A stretch of DNA of 36,594 bases, from NCBI GenBank assembly GCA_043812455.1, contig JBDRMB010000034.1, forward strand, positions 1 to 36,594, written 5' to 3'. Shown here piece after piece: positions 15,864 to 24,257 of the stretch (its first letter is position 1; every line of letters starts with the position of its first letter). The DNA is from JABHQR01 sp043812455 (GTDB lineage: Archaea; Nanobdellota; Nanobdellia; Woesearchaeales; GW2011-AR9). Both the position numbers and the translations under genes were made by a program. Below the pieces are notes generated by a model. It worked only from the letters and a program-made list of their open reading frames with translations, was not told where the DNA came from and ran no database searches.

Positions 15864-15903
15864 AAGAGGTGAAGATAAACTTACCTCAGATTGAATTCTG
15901 AGA
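15864..15903 (+). promoter_or_regulatory. Leader with two mutually exclusive hairpins
   Basis: GAGGT (about 15867-15871) can pair with ACCTC (about 15882-15887). That ACCTC overlaps the left arm of a second hairpin, CTCAGA/TCTGAG (15885-15902). The GAGGTG looks like a Shine-Dalgarno site but has no ATG at the right distance. It lies between a TATA-like element (about 15830-15845) and the ATG at 15911. Confidence 0.35.
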
Positions 15904-15910
15904 TTCCATA

Positions 15911-16480
15911 ATGACAACACCTGAAGAAATATTTAAAAGAGCAGAAAGATACTTTTTTGCACGAGATAGTAGTTGTGGAGATGTATTTAGATCTGTAACT
16001 AGATTACCAAGAATTAAGTCTTTCCTTGAAGAAGAACTAAAAGATAGAACACTAATTGATGTGGGTTGTGGCAAATTACTTTCTAATTGTCAAAAAATAA
16101 CAGAATTTCCTGTTACTGAATATATTGGAATTGATCCTTATTTAATACCAAATATTCCTAGTACTGATAGAATCAAGTATTTTAAGATTAATCCCTTAGA
16201 ATTCTTAGCAGACCAAGAACCAGAATCTGCTGTTTGTATGGTATGCAATCTTGATCAATTTATTTTATATCAAGGAATGACCTACAGAATTCCGGAAGAA
16301 GTTATAATCTATATAAACACACTAAACAATTTAATTGCGAGAGTTACACCTCAAGATGGAATTCTAATTACTTTCAATTATTTTGGAAATTCTTCTAACG
16401 GTGAAGTTAATAACATAAAATCTTTAGGGTTTGCATTAGAACAAAATTTTAGTGGTTTTGAGTTTTTGAAAAAAGAATGA
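15911..16480 (+). CDS. SAM-dependent methyltransferase-like protein
   Basis: 189 aa with a class I Rossmann pattern: motif I TLIDVGCGKLL near residue 50, an acidic residue after strand 2 (EYIGIDPY) and a later strand (GILITFNYFG). No substrate motif is obvious. The N-terminal ~45 residues are helical. The start has only a weak GAG upstream, and an in-frame stop lies just ahead, so the start is at or after 15911. Unlike the short-leader genes around it, it carries a folded leader. Confidence 0.65.
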   Translation: MTTPEEIFKRAERYFFARDSSCGDVFRSVTRLPRIKSFLEEELKDRTLIDVGCGKLLSNCQKITEFPVTEYIGIDPYLIPNIPSTDRIKYFKINPLEFLADQEPESAVCMVCNLDQFILYQGMTYRIPEEVIIYINTLNNLIARVTPQDGILITFNYFGNSSNGEVNNIKSLGFALEQNFSGFEFLKKE

Positions 16481-16515
16481 TTAAAATTAATTGTTGTAAA
16501 GAAAAAAGAAAAAAA

Positions 16516-16914
16516 TTAATCTAAATCTAATGCTTTAATGATCTTATCAAGCTTCTGGTTGATCTCTTCCAATGTTCTTGAAGAACCACCATTTCGATCT
16601 CTTGAACCTGAACTTCTAGAATCCCCACCAGATCTACCTTCAGTTTGCCTAAAACAATCACTGCAGTAAACTGGTTTATCTGATGTTGGCTTGAAAGGCA
16701 CTTCGCATTGCTTATGACATTTGTCGCATGTCACTTCAAAAAATCGTTGATCAGTACCTCGTACAGATCTCCTATCTCTTCCACCACGGTCAGAATCTCT
16801 TCCTCCGCTACTGAATCTACCCGATTCCCTTCGATCAGATCTTCCGGAATCTCTTGATCCTCTACGATCAGATCTACCTGAACTTCTTCCACTATCTCGA
16901 CTAAAATTTCCCAT
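16516..16914 (-). CDS. RGS/SGR-rich zinc-ribbon protein (CxxC...CxxC)
   Basis: 132 aa. The first ~55 residues are almost only Arg, Gly, Ser and Asp, an RGG-like disordered RNA-binding region. Then comes a zinc ribbon, FFEVTCDKCHKQCEVPF...PVYCSDCF, a second Gly/Ser/Arg linker, and a short C-terminal helix LEEINQKLDKIIKALDLD. This zinc ribbon with charged disordered arms is known in CPR bacteria and DPANN archaea, with unknown role; nucleic-acid binding is likely. TATA AGTTTATAAATC is about 25 bases upstream, and GGGGT precedes the ATG. Confidence 0.75.
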   Translation of the reverse strand: MGNFSRDSGRSSGRSDRRGSRDSGRSDRRESGRFSSGGRDSDRGGRDRRSVRGTDQRFFEVTCDKCHKQCEVPFKPTSDKPVYCSDCFRQTEGRSGGDSRSSGSRDRNGGSSRTLEEINQKLDKIIKALDLD

Positions 16915-17038
16915 TTTACCCCTATTTAGTAACTGATTTATAAACTTATGCTAAGGATTTAGTAAAGAATAGAAAGTCATTCTTCAACTAGGGCATAGAA
17001 ATATTTATTTATCAGCAAGTTAGGAAAAGTTAAAAAAA

Positions 17039-17284
17039 ATGTACTCTCTACAAACCAACATCAATAAAGGAAAGTTGGAAGAATGGTGTAAACGTTTACC
17101 AGTATGCCAAACCTTCTTAGAGAACTTTTTCTATTCCTGCAAGCCATACATTTGGGAAACGAATTACCTTAATTATGTTCATGATATTGAAGTCCAAACT
17201 CAGATTGAGCCAAATTGGAGATTGTATAAAGAACAATTAATGGAAGCGTTTGTTGCAATTACTGGGAATGATGAATGGAATTAG
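17039..17284 (+). CDS. Orphan protein, 81 aa
   Basis: Acidic, aromatic-rich small protein with three cysteines (EWCKRLPVCQTFLENFFYSCK) that are unlikely to form a classic zinc motif. A TATA-like AAATATTTATTT lies about 30 bases upstream and there is no clear Shine-Dalgarno. Unrecognised. Confidence 0.5.
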   Translation: MYSLQTNINKGKLEEWCKRLPVCQTFLENFFYSCKPYIWETNYLNYVHDIEVQTQIEPNWRLYKEQLMEAFVAITGNDEWN

Positions 17285-17299
17285 GTGGATTATAAAATT

Positions 17300-17764
17300 T
17301 TACTTCTTCTTACTCTTAACAACTCTTTTCCTAACTACTTTACTTTTATCAGGAACTTTCTTCTTGTGACTTAAGAAATAATACAATACAAAAGCTAACA
17401 AAAACGCAATTAACAAAACATACACTGGAATTAAATACTTCATCTTGACATCACCAGGACTTTCCAGCCTTACACTACCAAGTTCAACAGCTTCACCAAC
17501 ATAATCCCCTTTCGGTGCTAAAGCATAAGCTTCACAACCATCTGCAGAATCGCATACCCCAAAATTCCCTTTGGCACAACAAACATTATCGCTTGAACAA
17601 TCAGTATCAAAATTACAAAATTTTTTACAAAAACCATCTTCACAATACATTGTTTGAGTAACAGCACCAATGATTGATGCTCCTAACAGATAAACTACAG
17701 CTGCTATAGCCATAATAGAGATTGAAACAATCAATGAATTGGTAAAATTTCTTTTCATAATCAT
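17300..17764 (-). CDS. Membrane-anchored cysteine-rich protein
   Basis: 154 aa. TM1 is at about residues 9-34, then an outer-facing Cys-rich segment of eight to ten cysteines (YCEDGFCKKFC ... DTDCSSDNVCC ... GVCDSADGCEAY) of disulphide-knot type, then TM2 (about 108-132) and a basic cytoplasmic tail ending VKSKKK. No family named. The start overlaps the stop of the upstream DUF1003 gene by four bases (ATGA), so the pair is translationally coupled. Confidence 0.7.
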   Translation of the reverse strand: MIMKRNFTNSLIVSISIMAIAAVVYLLGASIIGAVTQTMYCEDGFCKKFCNFDTDCSSDNVCCAKGNFGVCDSADGCEAYALAPKGDYVGEAVELGSVRLESPGDVKMKYLIPVYVLLIAFLLAFVLYYFLSHKKKVPDKSKVVRKRVVKSKKK

Positions 17765-18258
17765 ACCCTTCTTTGTACTCTGTTAAGCATTTTTTTAATT
17801 TGATCAAGATCTTTTTGTATGTCTTGAATTTCCCGTTCAGCTTTCCTGTTAACCAGATAATCGTACTTAGAGTCTAACCTGTCACGTTCAGCCTGCCTGT
17901 TCTGTGACATTAAAATTATTGGTGCTTGGAATGTTGCAAGACAAGATAAGAATAGATTCAATAAGATGAATGGATAGGGATCCCACTTTCCGAAAATAAT
18001 TATGAGAGCGTTTAAAGACATCCAAAAAAGCAGAAATAAACCTAAACCAAAAATGAAATACCAAGAACCACCCCAATAAGCCATGACATCAGCTGCTCTC
18101 TGCCCAAGAGTTAACTTTTGTTTTAACATTGGCGGTTTTTCAGTTTTTTTACCATTAAAGAAAAAATAACGTTTGCCATTATTTTTAGAATTAAGAACAT
18201 TTTTATTACTATAACCGGTCTTAACACCCTTTTTGGTAACACCTACTTTCTTTTTCAT
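17761..18258 (-). CDS. DUF1003-family membrane protein
   Basis: 165 aa. After a Lys-rich N-terminal 45 residues come two transmembrane helices (about 68-88 and 95-118). The family block LNLFLSCLATFQAPIILMSQ and NRQAERDRLDSKYDYLVNRK ends in a coiled coil. DUF1003 proteins are widespread inner-membrane proteins of unknown function. Two-gene operon with the Cys-rich membrane protein downstream. Confidence 0.85.
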   Translation of the reverse strand: MKKKVGVTKKGVKTGYSNKNVLNSKNNGKRYFFFNGKKTEKPPMLKQKLTLGQRAADVMAYWGGSWYFIFGLGLFLLFWMSLNALIIIFGKWDPYPFILLNLFLSCLATFQAPIILMSQNRQAERDRLDSKYDYLVNRKAEREIQDIQKDLDQIKKMLNRVQRRV

Positions 18259-18399
18259 AAGATAAGGTAAATTTTTAACGTTTATATATTTTTTCTATTG
18301 AAAAACCGCCAATTTAAACTTTTTTAATCAATCATAAAACTAAACCAGTATACTAATCTCATCACAAAGTTTATAAAGAGAAAGTCTTTCCTAATTCAC

Positions 18400-19050
18400 A
18401 TGGATTTGAGGCAAATAAAGCGTGAGCTGGAAGAGTTAAGTAATATCGAAACTGACATGAAATCTTTTCAGCAAAATTGGCTAACCCCTTTCTTAAGCAA
18501 TTCTCAAAAAACCATTAAAATCAAACGTAACTCACCGTTTGAAGCAATAAAAGAATTAAATAAAATAGAATTAGAAGATCTTAATCACAAAGTTCTTACT
18601 TTTTACAAAAATTTTGATCATTTAAGTTCTGGTAAAATGACTAATGATAAGATAAGGGTACTAACTAGAGCAGTTATCGAAATGAAACTTATTGATTTTC
18701 AAGTACAAACTAGAAGTATCAGAGAATCTTCACTATTGAAGGCAAAGTTACAACATTTATACCAAAAAATTCTTCAAGACGATTTTAACAGTTTAAGCAT
18801 TGCAATCAATGAAGTTAAAGAGTTTGACCAGAATTTATCAATAATAGAAAATATTTATCAAGAAATTAATGAGTATGTTTGCAAAAAATTACCATTAGAA
18901 AGTTCTGTAGCAATTATGCAATTACCGCATAAACGTTATTTACAAAACCTAAAAGAAACTTCTCAAAAAAGAAAAGAGTTAGTGAAAGAGTTGGGCACAC
19001 ATTTTCTGAATTTACAAAAGAAAATGAACCTTTTGGGAAGTGCTTCATAA
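18400..19050 (+). CDS. Orphan helical/coiled-coil protein
   Basis: 216 aa, Leu/Lys/Glu-rich with long predicted helices throughout, including KRELEELSNIETDMKSFQQ at the N terminus and KETSQKRKELVKELGTHFL near the end. No catalytic motif. TATA TTTATAAAG (18370-18378) is about 22 bases from the ATG, so the leader is very short. A small membrane protein gene follows after 13 bases, probably in the same transcript. Confidence 0.6.
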   Translation: MDLRQIKRELEELSNIETDMKSFQQNWLTPFLSNSQKTIKIKRNSPFEAIKELNKIELEDLNHKVLTFYKNFDHLSSGKMTNDKIRVLTRAVIEMKLIDFQVQTRSIRESSLLKAKLQHLYQKILQDDFNSLSIAINEVKEFDQNLSIIENIYQEINEYVCKKLPLESSVAIMQLPHKRYLQNLKETSQKRKELVKELGTHFLNLQKKMNLLGSAS

Positions 19051-19063
19051 AAATCAATAAAAA

Positions 19064-19312
19064 ATGTTAAGTTTACAGTTCATAATTGGCCTGATAGGAA
19101 TGACCTTCATTTTAATTGCCTTCATCCTAGACGAATTTTACAAAAAATTTAATCAGGATACTATTGCTTACAATTCTTTCAACATTATTGGTTCTGGATT
19201 ATTGGCATACTATTCTATTGCCATTAAAGGTTGGCCATTTCTGGTGCTTAATGTAGTATGGTTTTCTGTTGCTGCTTACAAGTTGATTAAAATAGTAATT
19301 AAAAGAAAGTAA
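19064..19312 (+). CDS. CBU_0592-like small membrane protein
   Basis: 82 aa with three hydrophobic segments (about 5-24, 37-55, 57-78). The pattern IGLIGMTFILIAFIL ... YNSFNIIGSGLLAYYSI ... GWPFLVLNVVWFSVAAY fits the CBU_0592-type small integral membrane family of unknown function. Confidence 0.7.
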   Translation: MLSLQFIIGLIGMTFILIAFILDEFYKKFNQDTIAYNSFNIIGSGLLAYYSIAIKGWPFLVLNVVWFSVAAYKLIKIVIKRK

Positions 19313-19336
19313 ATAAAAATAATTAAAAAAAGTTAA

Positions 19337-19735
19337 CTAACCAACTACTTGTTCTAAGTAAGTTTTCAGATTTCCTTCAGCTACTTGTTCCCAAGAAAAT
19401 TCTAAAGCCAAAAATTTCTTCTTGTTACGTTTAGTTTTACCACGTTTTTCTGATTTAACAGTTTCACCTAAAACACTAATTTCTTTACAATAATCAAAAC
19501 GAGTAAATGCTACTCCTTTTTCAGTTAAAAATGTTTTTACAGCCTTAACCAAAGCAGTTTCTTTAGAACCCTCATAAGGACCAGCAATGTTATTTACCAA
19601 TCCAACTTTAACAATGGCGTCTAAGTAATAAACGTTATGTCCTTCTTCCATCAAACCTTTTACCAATTCAACATCATAATGCAATTCATCTGCAACCTCT
19701 TGATATTGCTCTTGCTTTGAAACTTTTATGACCAT
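19337..19735 (-). CDS. Orphan protein, 132 aa
   Basis: Soluble protein with a basic loop (KSEKRGKTKRNKKKF) that could contact nucleic acid. No family recognised. TATA CTTATAAAAAGC lies about 30-40 bases upstream of the ATG. It converges on the plus-strand genes to its left. Confidence 0.55.
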   Translation of the reverse strand: MVIKVSKQEQYQEVADELHYDVELVKGLMEEGHNVYYLDAIVKVGLVNNIAGPYEGSKETALVKAVKTFLTEKGVAFTRFDYCKEISVLGETVKSEKRGKTKRNKKKFLALEFSWEQVAEGNLKTYLEQVVG

Positions 19736-19815
19736 AGTTATACACTAATGACCTTTGAAATAAAAAGCTTTTTATAAGAGCAGCAAGCCAAAAGCAAATA
19801 TTACCTAAAACAAAA

Positions 19816-20907
19816 ATGATTTACAAAAAAATAATCAGACCAATCTTGTTCACAATTGACCCAGAAAAGATCCATGACTGGGCAATTCTAGCAGGTAGAA
19901 TCATAAGTTACTCAGACACAACTACAGCTATAACTAAACTTTTCGTGAATTATGAAAATAAAGGTCTTAATCAAACTATTCATAATATCAAATTCAAAAA
20001 TCCAGTTGGACTAGCAGCAGGTTTTGATAAAGATGTTAATCTAATGAAATTAATGCCTTGCTTAAGTTTTGGTCATGAAGAAATTGGTTCAATAACTGCC
20101 CAATCTTGTGAAGGTAATCCTAAACCAAGATTATGGAGATTGCCAAAACAGAAGTCAATTGTTGTTTATTACGGTTTGAAAAATCCTGGGGCACAAGAAG
20201 TTGCCAAAAAATTGTACGGTAAAAAGTTTAAATTACCGATTGGGATAAGTATTGCCAAAACTAACTGTAAAGAAACTGCTAATACTGAAGAAGGGATTGA
20301 TGATTATTACCAAACCTTCAAACTTTTGGAACCATATGGTACTTATTTTACAATAAATATCAGTTGTCCAAATGCTTATGGTGGTTTGCCATTTACAGAT
20401 TCAAAGTTGTTGAACAAGCTGTTAGATAAACTTGACGAGATTGAAACTGATAAACCTGTTTTGTTAAAGCTAACTCCTGATCTGGAAGAAAAAGATATTG
20501 ATCAAGTGATTAAAGTTGCAAAGAAACATAACGTTCAAGGTTTTGTTATTTCTAACTTGACTAAACAAAGAGACACTATTCCTGATGAAGATTTGAAAAA
20601 AGTAGGTCCTGGCGGTCTGAGTGGCAAACCTGTAAAAAAGAAAGCTAACGATATGATCTCTTACGTTTACAAGAAGACTAAAGGCAAATATTTGATTATT
20701 GGTGTTGGTGGAATATTTTCTGCTGAAGATGCTTATGAAATGATCAAGAACGGTGCAAGCCTGGTACAATTAATTACTGGTATGATTTACGAAGGACCAT
20801 TTTTGATCAGAAAAATTAATAAAGAATTGGTAAAATTATTACAAAACGATGGTTTTGAGAATGTTTCTGAGGCAGTTGGTGTTAATCATAAGAAAAAGTT
20901 ATTTTGA
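19816..20907 (+). CDS. pyrD: Dihydroorotate dehydrogenase (class 2-like)
   Basis: FMN enzyme oxidising dihydroorotate to orotate in pyrimidine synthesis. The N-terminal helices (about 1-40), KNPVGLAAGFDKD, GSITAQSCEGNPKPRLWRLP, LLKLTPDL (K218), VGPGGLSG and IIGVGGIFSAEDAYEMI give a class 2 layout of normal length (363 aa). The catalytic-base loop reads NISCPN with C184. Class 2 enzymes usually have Ser here, and Cys is the class 1 residue. That mix may be common in CPR/DPANN-type sequences. It could use quinone or another acceptor. A receiver-domain gene follows after three bases. Confidence 0.9.
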   Translation: MIYKKIIRPILFTIDPEKIHDWAILAGRIISYSDTTTAITKLFVNYENKGLNQTIHNIKFKNPVGLAAGFDKDVNLMKLMPCLSFGHEEIGSITAQSCEGNPKPRLWRLPKQKSIVVYYGLKNPGAQEVAKKLYGKKFKLPIGISIAKTNCKETANTEEGIDDYYQTFKLLEPYGTYFTINISCPNAYGGLPFTDSKLLNKLLDKLDEIETDKPVLLKLTPDLEEKDIDQVIKVAKKHNVQGFVISNLTKQRDTIPDEDLKKVGPGGLSGKPVKKKANDMISYVYKKTKGKYLIIGVGGIFSAEDAYEMIKNGASLVQLITGMIYEGPFLIRKINKELVKLLQNDGFENVSEAVGVNHKKKLF

Positions 20908-20910
20908 AAA

Positions 20911-21267
20911 ATGGCAAAAATATTACTAATAGATGATACAGATAATCTCAGATCACTAGCTAAGAGAATGCTCAGCCATTTTGAGTTCATAGAAGCTCCG
21001 AATGCAATAGACGGATTAGAACTCTTAACAAAACACGATTTTGAAATCGGATTAATATTATTAGATTACAAAATGCCAAAAATGAATGGTTACCAATTTT
21101 GTCAAAGAGTGCATGAATCAGAAGAATTTAATGGTGCCTCAAAGATACCAATCGTCGGGATTGGCAGTTTTCCTGAAGATCAAAGAGAATATCTTAAAGC
21201 TTGTCACCCTAAAATTTGGGATTTTAATGCGTTAAGAGCTTCTGTTGAAAAACATTATATTCCCTAA
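20911..21267 (+). CDS. Stand-alone response-regulator receiver domain
   Basis: 118 aa, a CheY-like fold: acidic pair in ILLIDDT (D8/D9), phospho-acceptor D53 in ILLDYKMPKMNG, and a Ser in the switch position (VGIGSF). The conserved lysine of the last strand is not seen (KIWDF), so switching may differ. There is no output domain and no histidine kinase in the window. The three-base gap to pyrD means co-transcription, but a functional link is unproven. Confidence 0.8.
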   Translation: MAKILLIDDTDNLRSLAKRMLSHFEFIEAPNAIDGLELLTKHDFEIGLILLDYKMPKMNGYQFCQRVHESEEFNGASKIPIVGIGSFPEDQREYLKACHPKIWDFNALRASVEKHYIP

Positions 21268-21271
21268 TTTC

Positions 21272-22627
21272 TTACAAAACAAACACTAAAACTCCTAACA
21301 CTAATAGTAATAAAACAATTAACATTACTAACATGTTAATCTTGTACATTCTAACTTTGTCATTAGCAATTTGTCTATAAACTTTAATTCTCCAATGTAA
21401 AAAGAAAGCAAATAGTAACATCACTAAAACAAAGATCAAGTTATGCCATACCAGTAAAGGTAAAGCTGACCATTTATGTACAGTTTCTGAAGCTAAATAA
21501 TATAATGCTAAATATTGTCCACTCAATCCAACAATAGTAAAAAATGCAGTAATGACAGCTAATAAAAACACGCCAAAGTTACTAAACACAATCCCATAAA
21601 CTTTTTTCGTAAATTCTTGAGTTTTCTTAAAATATTTCCTTGGAATAAGTTCTCCCTCAAACAAATACTTTTTAGTAATCCATACTGCAGCAATTATTGA
21701 GATTGCGGCAAGTACTATCGGGAACGCTTTCATTCCAAACTTAAAATTGCCGACCCACGCAATACCATAGACTGTAATTGCTAAGAAGTATGTTATAATG
21801 TAAACCATACTGGTTCGCATCAATTCTTCATTCTTTTGCATTAATTCTTCAGGATTGTTTGTTTTACTTCTTTTCATAACTACCAGATTGATTAACAAGA
21901 ATACTAAAATTACTGCTAGTCCACTAGCACTTGCTAGATTTTTAAAAGCAGAACCTGCTAGACTAAACACGCCCAGAGTTTTGATTAGATCTTTAGGTTC
22001 ATTATTTGAGACAATACCTACGGCATTGGTATTAGTACTATCTGGACAACTTTCAGCATCTGCAGTCAATTGTTCTTCAAAATAATCTTTAATCGCTTGC
22101 TCACCAATAAAGTAAGTTTGTGCAATAAACATTACTGGCACGCTTTGAGAACCATCTTCAACACCGTAAGATGTGTAGAACTGGTCAAGTAAAGCTAGAT
22201 TGGTTTGGTTGAAGTAAACTTCATAACGTTGTAATTGTAAGTTTGGATATAATTCTTCTACGCTTGTTAGGTGTGTTTCTAAATTTTGACAACTTTTACA
22301 ATCTCTCCCATAGAAATAGTAAGCACATGCATTAACATCATAATCAACTACTCTGGGTTCATCTGATTCCTCTTCTTCATTATCAACCAAGAAAATTTCT
22401 ATTTCAAACGGTTCATTGTCAGTTTCGTTTGGATCAGCCGTTTCGTCACTATCATCAAGATTAATTTCTTCCAAATCACTTGTTTCATTGAGATTAGTAT
22501 CTTCAGAAGCTGCTTCATCATCTTGGATTGAGACTTGTGTTTCGTTACTGTCAACAGCGGCTAGAGCACTAAAACTAAGAATTATTACCAACGCAAGTAC
22601 AAATGTTAACTTGATAGCTCTTGACAT
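21272..22627 (-). CDS. Secreted-side thioredoxin-like domain fused to a polytopic membrane domain
   Basis: 451 aa. A signal peptide or anchor (LTFVLALVIILSFSALAA) is followed by a ~60-residue acidic linker, then a thioredoxin-like domain: AYYFYGRDCKSCQ with a CxxC redox pair and SVPVMFIAQTYFIGEQAI with the cis-Pro. About six transmembrane helices complete it. It probably exchanges disulphides outside the membrane or relays electrons through it. The start at 22627 follows GAGGTGG; the TTG frame start at 22645 overlaps it. A conserved partner cannot be named. Confidence 0.75.
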   Translation of the reverse strand: MSRAIKLTFVLALVIILSFSALAAVDSNETQVSIQDDEAASEDTNLNETSDLEEINLDDSDETADPNETDNEPFEIEIFLVDNEEEESDEPRVVDYDVNACAYYFYGRDCKSCQNLETHLTSVEELYPNLQLQRYEVYFNQTNLALLDQFYTSYGVEDGSQSVPVMFIAQTYFIGEQAIKDYFEEQLTADAESCPDSTNTNAVGIVSNNEPKDLIKTLGVFSLAGSAFKNLASASGLAVILVFLLINLVVMKRSKTNNPEELMQKNEELMRTSMVYIITYFLAITVYGIAWVGNFKFGMKAFPIVLAAISIIAAVWITKKYLFEGELIPRKYFKKTQEFTKKVYGIVFSNFGVFLLAVITAFFTIVGLSGQYLALYYLASETVHKWSALPLLVWHNLIFVLVMLLFAFFLHWRIKVYRQIANDKVRMYKINMLVMLIVLLLLVLGVLVFVL

Positions 22628-22722
22628 ATCCACCTCAATCCTCAAACTTACTAATAGACAAGGGTTATTTAAAGCTTTTCATAGTCTTAGAGATAGTTTT
22701 ATGTTTTAGATAAAGAATGAAC

Positions 22723-22737
22723 GGGGGTAACACCCCC
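22723..22737. promoter_or_regulatory. GGGGGT/ACCCCC inverted repeat between divergent genes
   Basis: Perfect six-base arms with an AAC loop, in the AT-rich gap between the thioredoxin-like membrane gene and cdd, upstream of the cdd TATA-like AATATTAATAAAC. It could be a regulator site or a small stem-loop. Confidence 0.4.
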
Positions 22738-22777
22738 AACAGAAATATTAATAAACATTCTAAATAACATTTGAACT

Positions 22778-23242
22778 ATGCCAACCTTTACTTCAGATGA
22801 AAGAAAACTAATCGCATATACAAAGAAAGCAATAGTAAAATATAACAAACTTCGTCATGCAAAAGGCGGAATAGATACCTTATACGCTTTTGTCATGTCA
22901 GACAGTGGAAAGATCTATGATGGTGCTTGTCTTGAAACAGACATTTCTAGCGGTAACCTCTGTGCAGAAAGGCATGCCATTGCAAACATGGTCTTAAAAG
23001 AATCTTACCAAGCGAAAGTAAAGATTGTTGTTGTTGCTGATCCTGTACCTAAAGTGCAAAAGCATAGTACTCCGCCTTGTGGCACGTGCCGACATGTTAT
23101 CAGGGAGTTTGGTAATTCTAATACTTCAGTTATATGTATGCAGTACATTCAGCAGAAAAATGGCTGGACTTTTCCTAAGACTGAGAAGTATAAGATAAAA
23201 GAGCTTTACCCTCACCAGTATGTTCCTGTTAAGTGGAGTTAG
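22778..23242 (+). CDS. cdd: Cytidine deaminase
   Basis: Zinc enzyme converting cytidine/deoxycytidine to the uridine form in pyrimidine salvage. The zinc and proton-shuttle motif CAERHA (C, E) and the second zinc pair PCGTCR are intact. 154 aa, slightly longer than the ~130 of most tetrameric enzymes because of a C-terminal KELYPHQYVPVKWS tail. Blasticidin-S deaminase-type enzymes are close relatives. It suits a salvage role alongside pyrD and the dUTPase-like gene at 31675. Confidence 0.9.
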   Translation: MPTFTSDERKLIAYTKKAIVKYNKLRHAKGGIDTLYAFVMSDSGKIYDGACLETDISSGNLCAERHAIANMVLKESYQAKVKIVVVADPVPKVQKHSTPPCGTCRHVIREFGNSNTSVICMQYIQQKNGWTFPKTEKYKIKELYPHQYVPVKWS

Positions 23243-23244
23243 TC

Positions 23245-23952
23245 TCAAGCAATCAAAGCAGATTCTGTGAACAAGTTATCAACTTCTGCTGTAGCTTCAT
23301 AATATGCAATCTGCTTCCTTGAAAAGAGATGTGTAGCAACAATTACTGAACTTATTGCTCTTGACAATTCCTCAACACCTTTTTCTTTATCAGAATGTCC
23401 ACCCTTTTCCTCACGTGTCCGGCTTACATATTTAGAATGAAACAAACGAACAGGTAAAATATCACTTTCTTCAACCTCATCTAACTGATGGTGGAGTCTC
23501 TGTAAGACATTAGAATTTTCCATTTCCACGATTGCAGATATTGAATGATCTCCTCTTGTATGTAAAGCTTTTAACAATAATTGAAGATTTCTTTGCGGAA
23601 CTGCTAAACTGAAATATTGGCTTGGTGAAAATCCTTGTGGTGCTGCTGTCCGGAAATGAATCTCAAACGGCAGGGCATGATAAATTTGTGGAGCTAACGG
23701 ATTAGGTCTTATGTATGCTAAAGTTCCTTCAGGGTTGTCAAAAACAAGATAATCTTCAGCAGAACGCCATTTTTGGTCTGGAATTAGTCCTACAGTATTG
23801 GGAATCTCTCTTTGGTCTCTTTTTTCTAAGTAATCCCTGTCTAACTGGTGAATGTTGTCTAAAGAAACTTTTTGGAAACCAGGCAGATATTCAGTAAGCT
23901 TTACGTCTAGGTCTTGCACTGCAATGTCAACAGGATAATTTTGGTTTGTCAT
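23245..23952 (-). CDS. Orphan protein, last gene of the sigma/alpha-CTD operon
   Basis: 235 aa from the ATG at 23952, two bases after the stop of the gene upstream. A soluble mixed alpha/beta protein with no motif I recognise; the C-terminal third is helical (LSRAISSVIVATHLFSRKQIAYYEATAEVD). Its first residues (MTNQNYP) echo those of the preceding gene (MSNENY). Confidence 0.6.
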   Translation of the reverse strand: MTNQNYPVDIAVQDLDVKLTEYLPGFQKVSLDNIHQLDRDYLEKRDQREIPNTVGLIPDQKWRSAEDYLVFDNPEGTLAYIRPNPLAPQIYHALPFEIHFRTAAPQGFSPSQYFSLAVPQRNLQLLLKALHTRGDHSISAIVEMENSNVLQRLHHQLDEVEESDILPVRLFHSKYVSRTREEKGGHSDKEKGVEELSRAISSVIVATHLFSRKQIAYYEATAEVDNLFTESALIA

Positions 23953-23954
23953 CT

Positions 23955-24248
23955 TTATTCTTGATTTTTTGGAACCAAACCAGTTCCTAAGTAAATGCAA
24001 GTAGTAGTTGCTCTAGCTGCAGATGAAGCTGGTTTTAAATCAGTTACAAATTCACAATTTTTATCTTGTGCTTCCTCAACCAACTTTTCTAAAGCTTTAT
24101 CTGACACGGTGTTAGATCCCTCACCTGATGAACAAACACCTTTCACTAAAACAGGAGTGTAATCTGTTAAAGTTTTTCCGTGCATTTCAACAACATCTTT
24201 AGCACGAGATGTGTAAACGTTGTTGTCTAAGTAATTTTCGTTTGACAT
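23955..24248 (-). CDS. Orphan protein, 97 aa
   Basis: Small soluble protein with three cysteines, Gly/Ser-rich in the middle (VCSSGEGSNTVSD). No family recognised. It sits in the operon with nine bases to its upstream neighbour and two to the next gene. Confidence 0.55.
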   Translation of the reverse strand: MSNENYLDNNVYTSRAKDVVEMHGKTLTDYTPVLVKGVCSSGEGSNTVSDKALEKLVEEAQDKNCEFVTDLKPASSAARATTTCIYLGTGLVPKNQE

Positions 24249-24257
24249 TTTAAAAAA

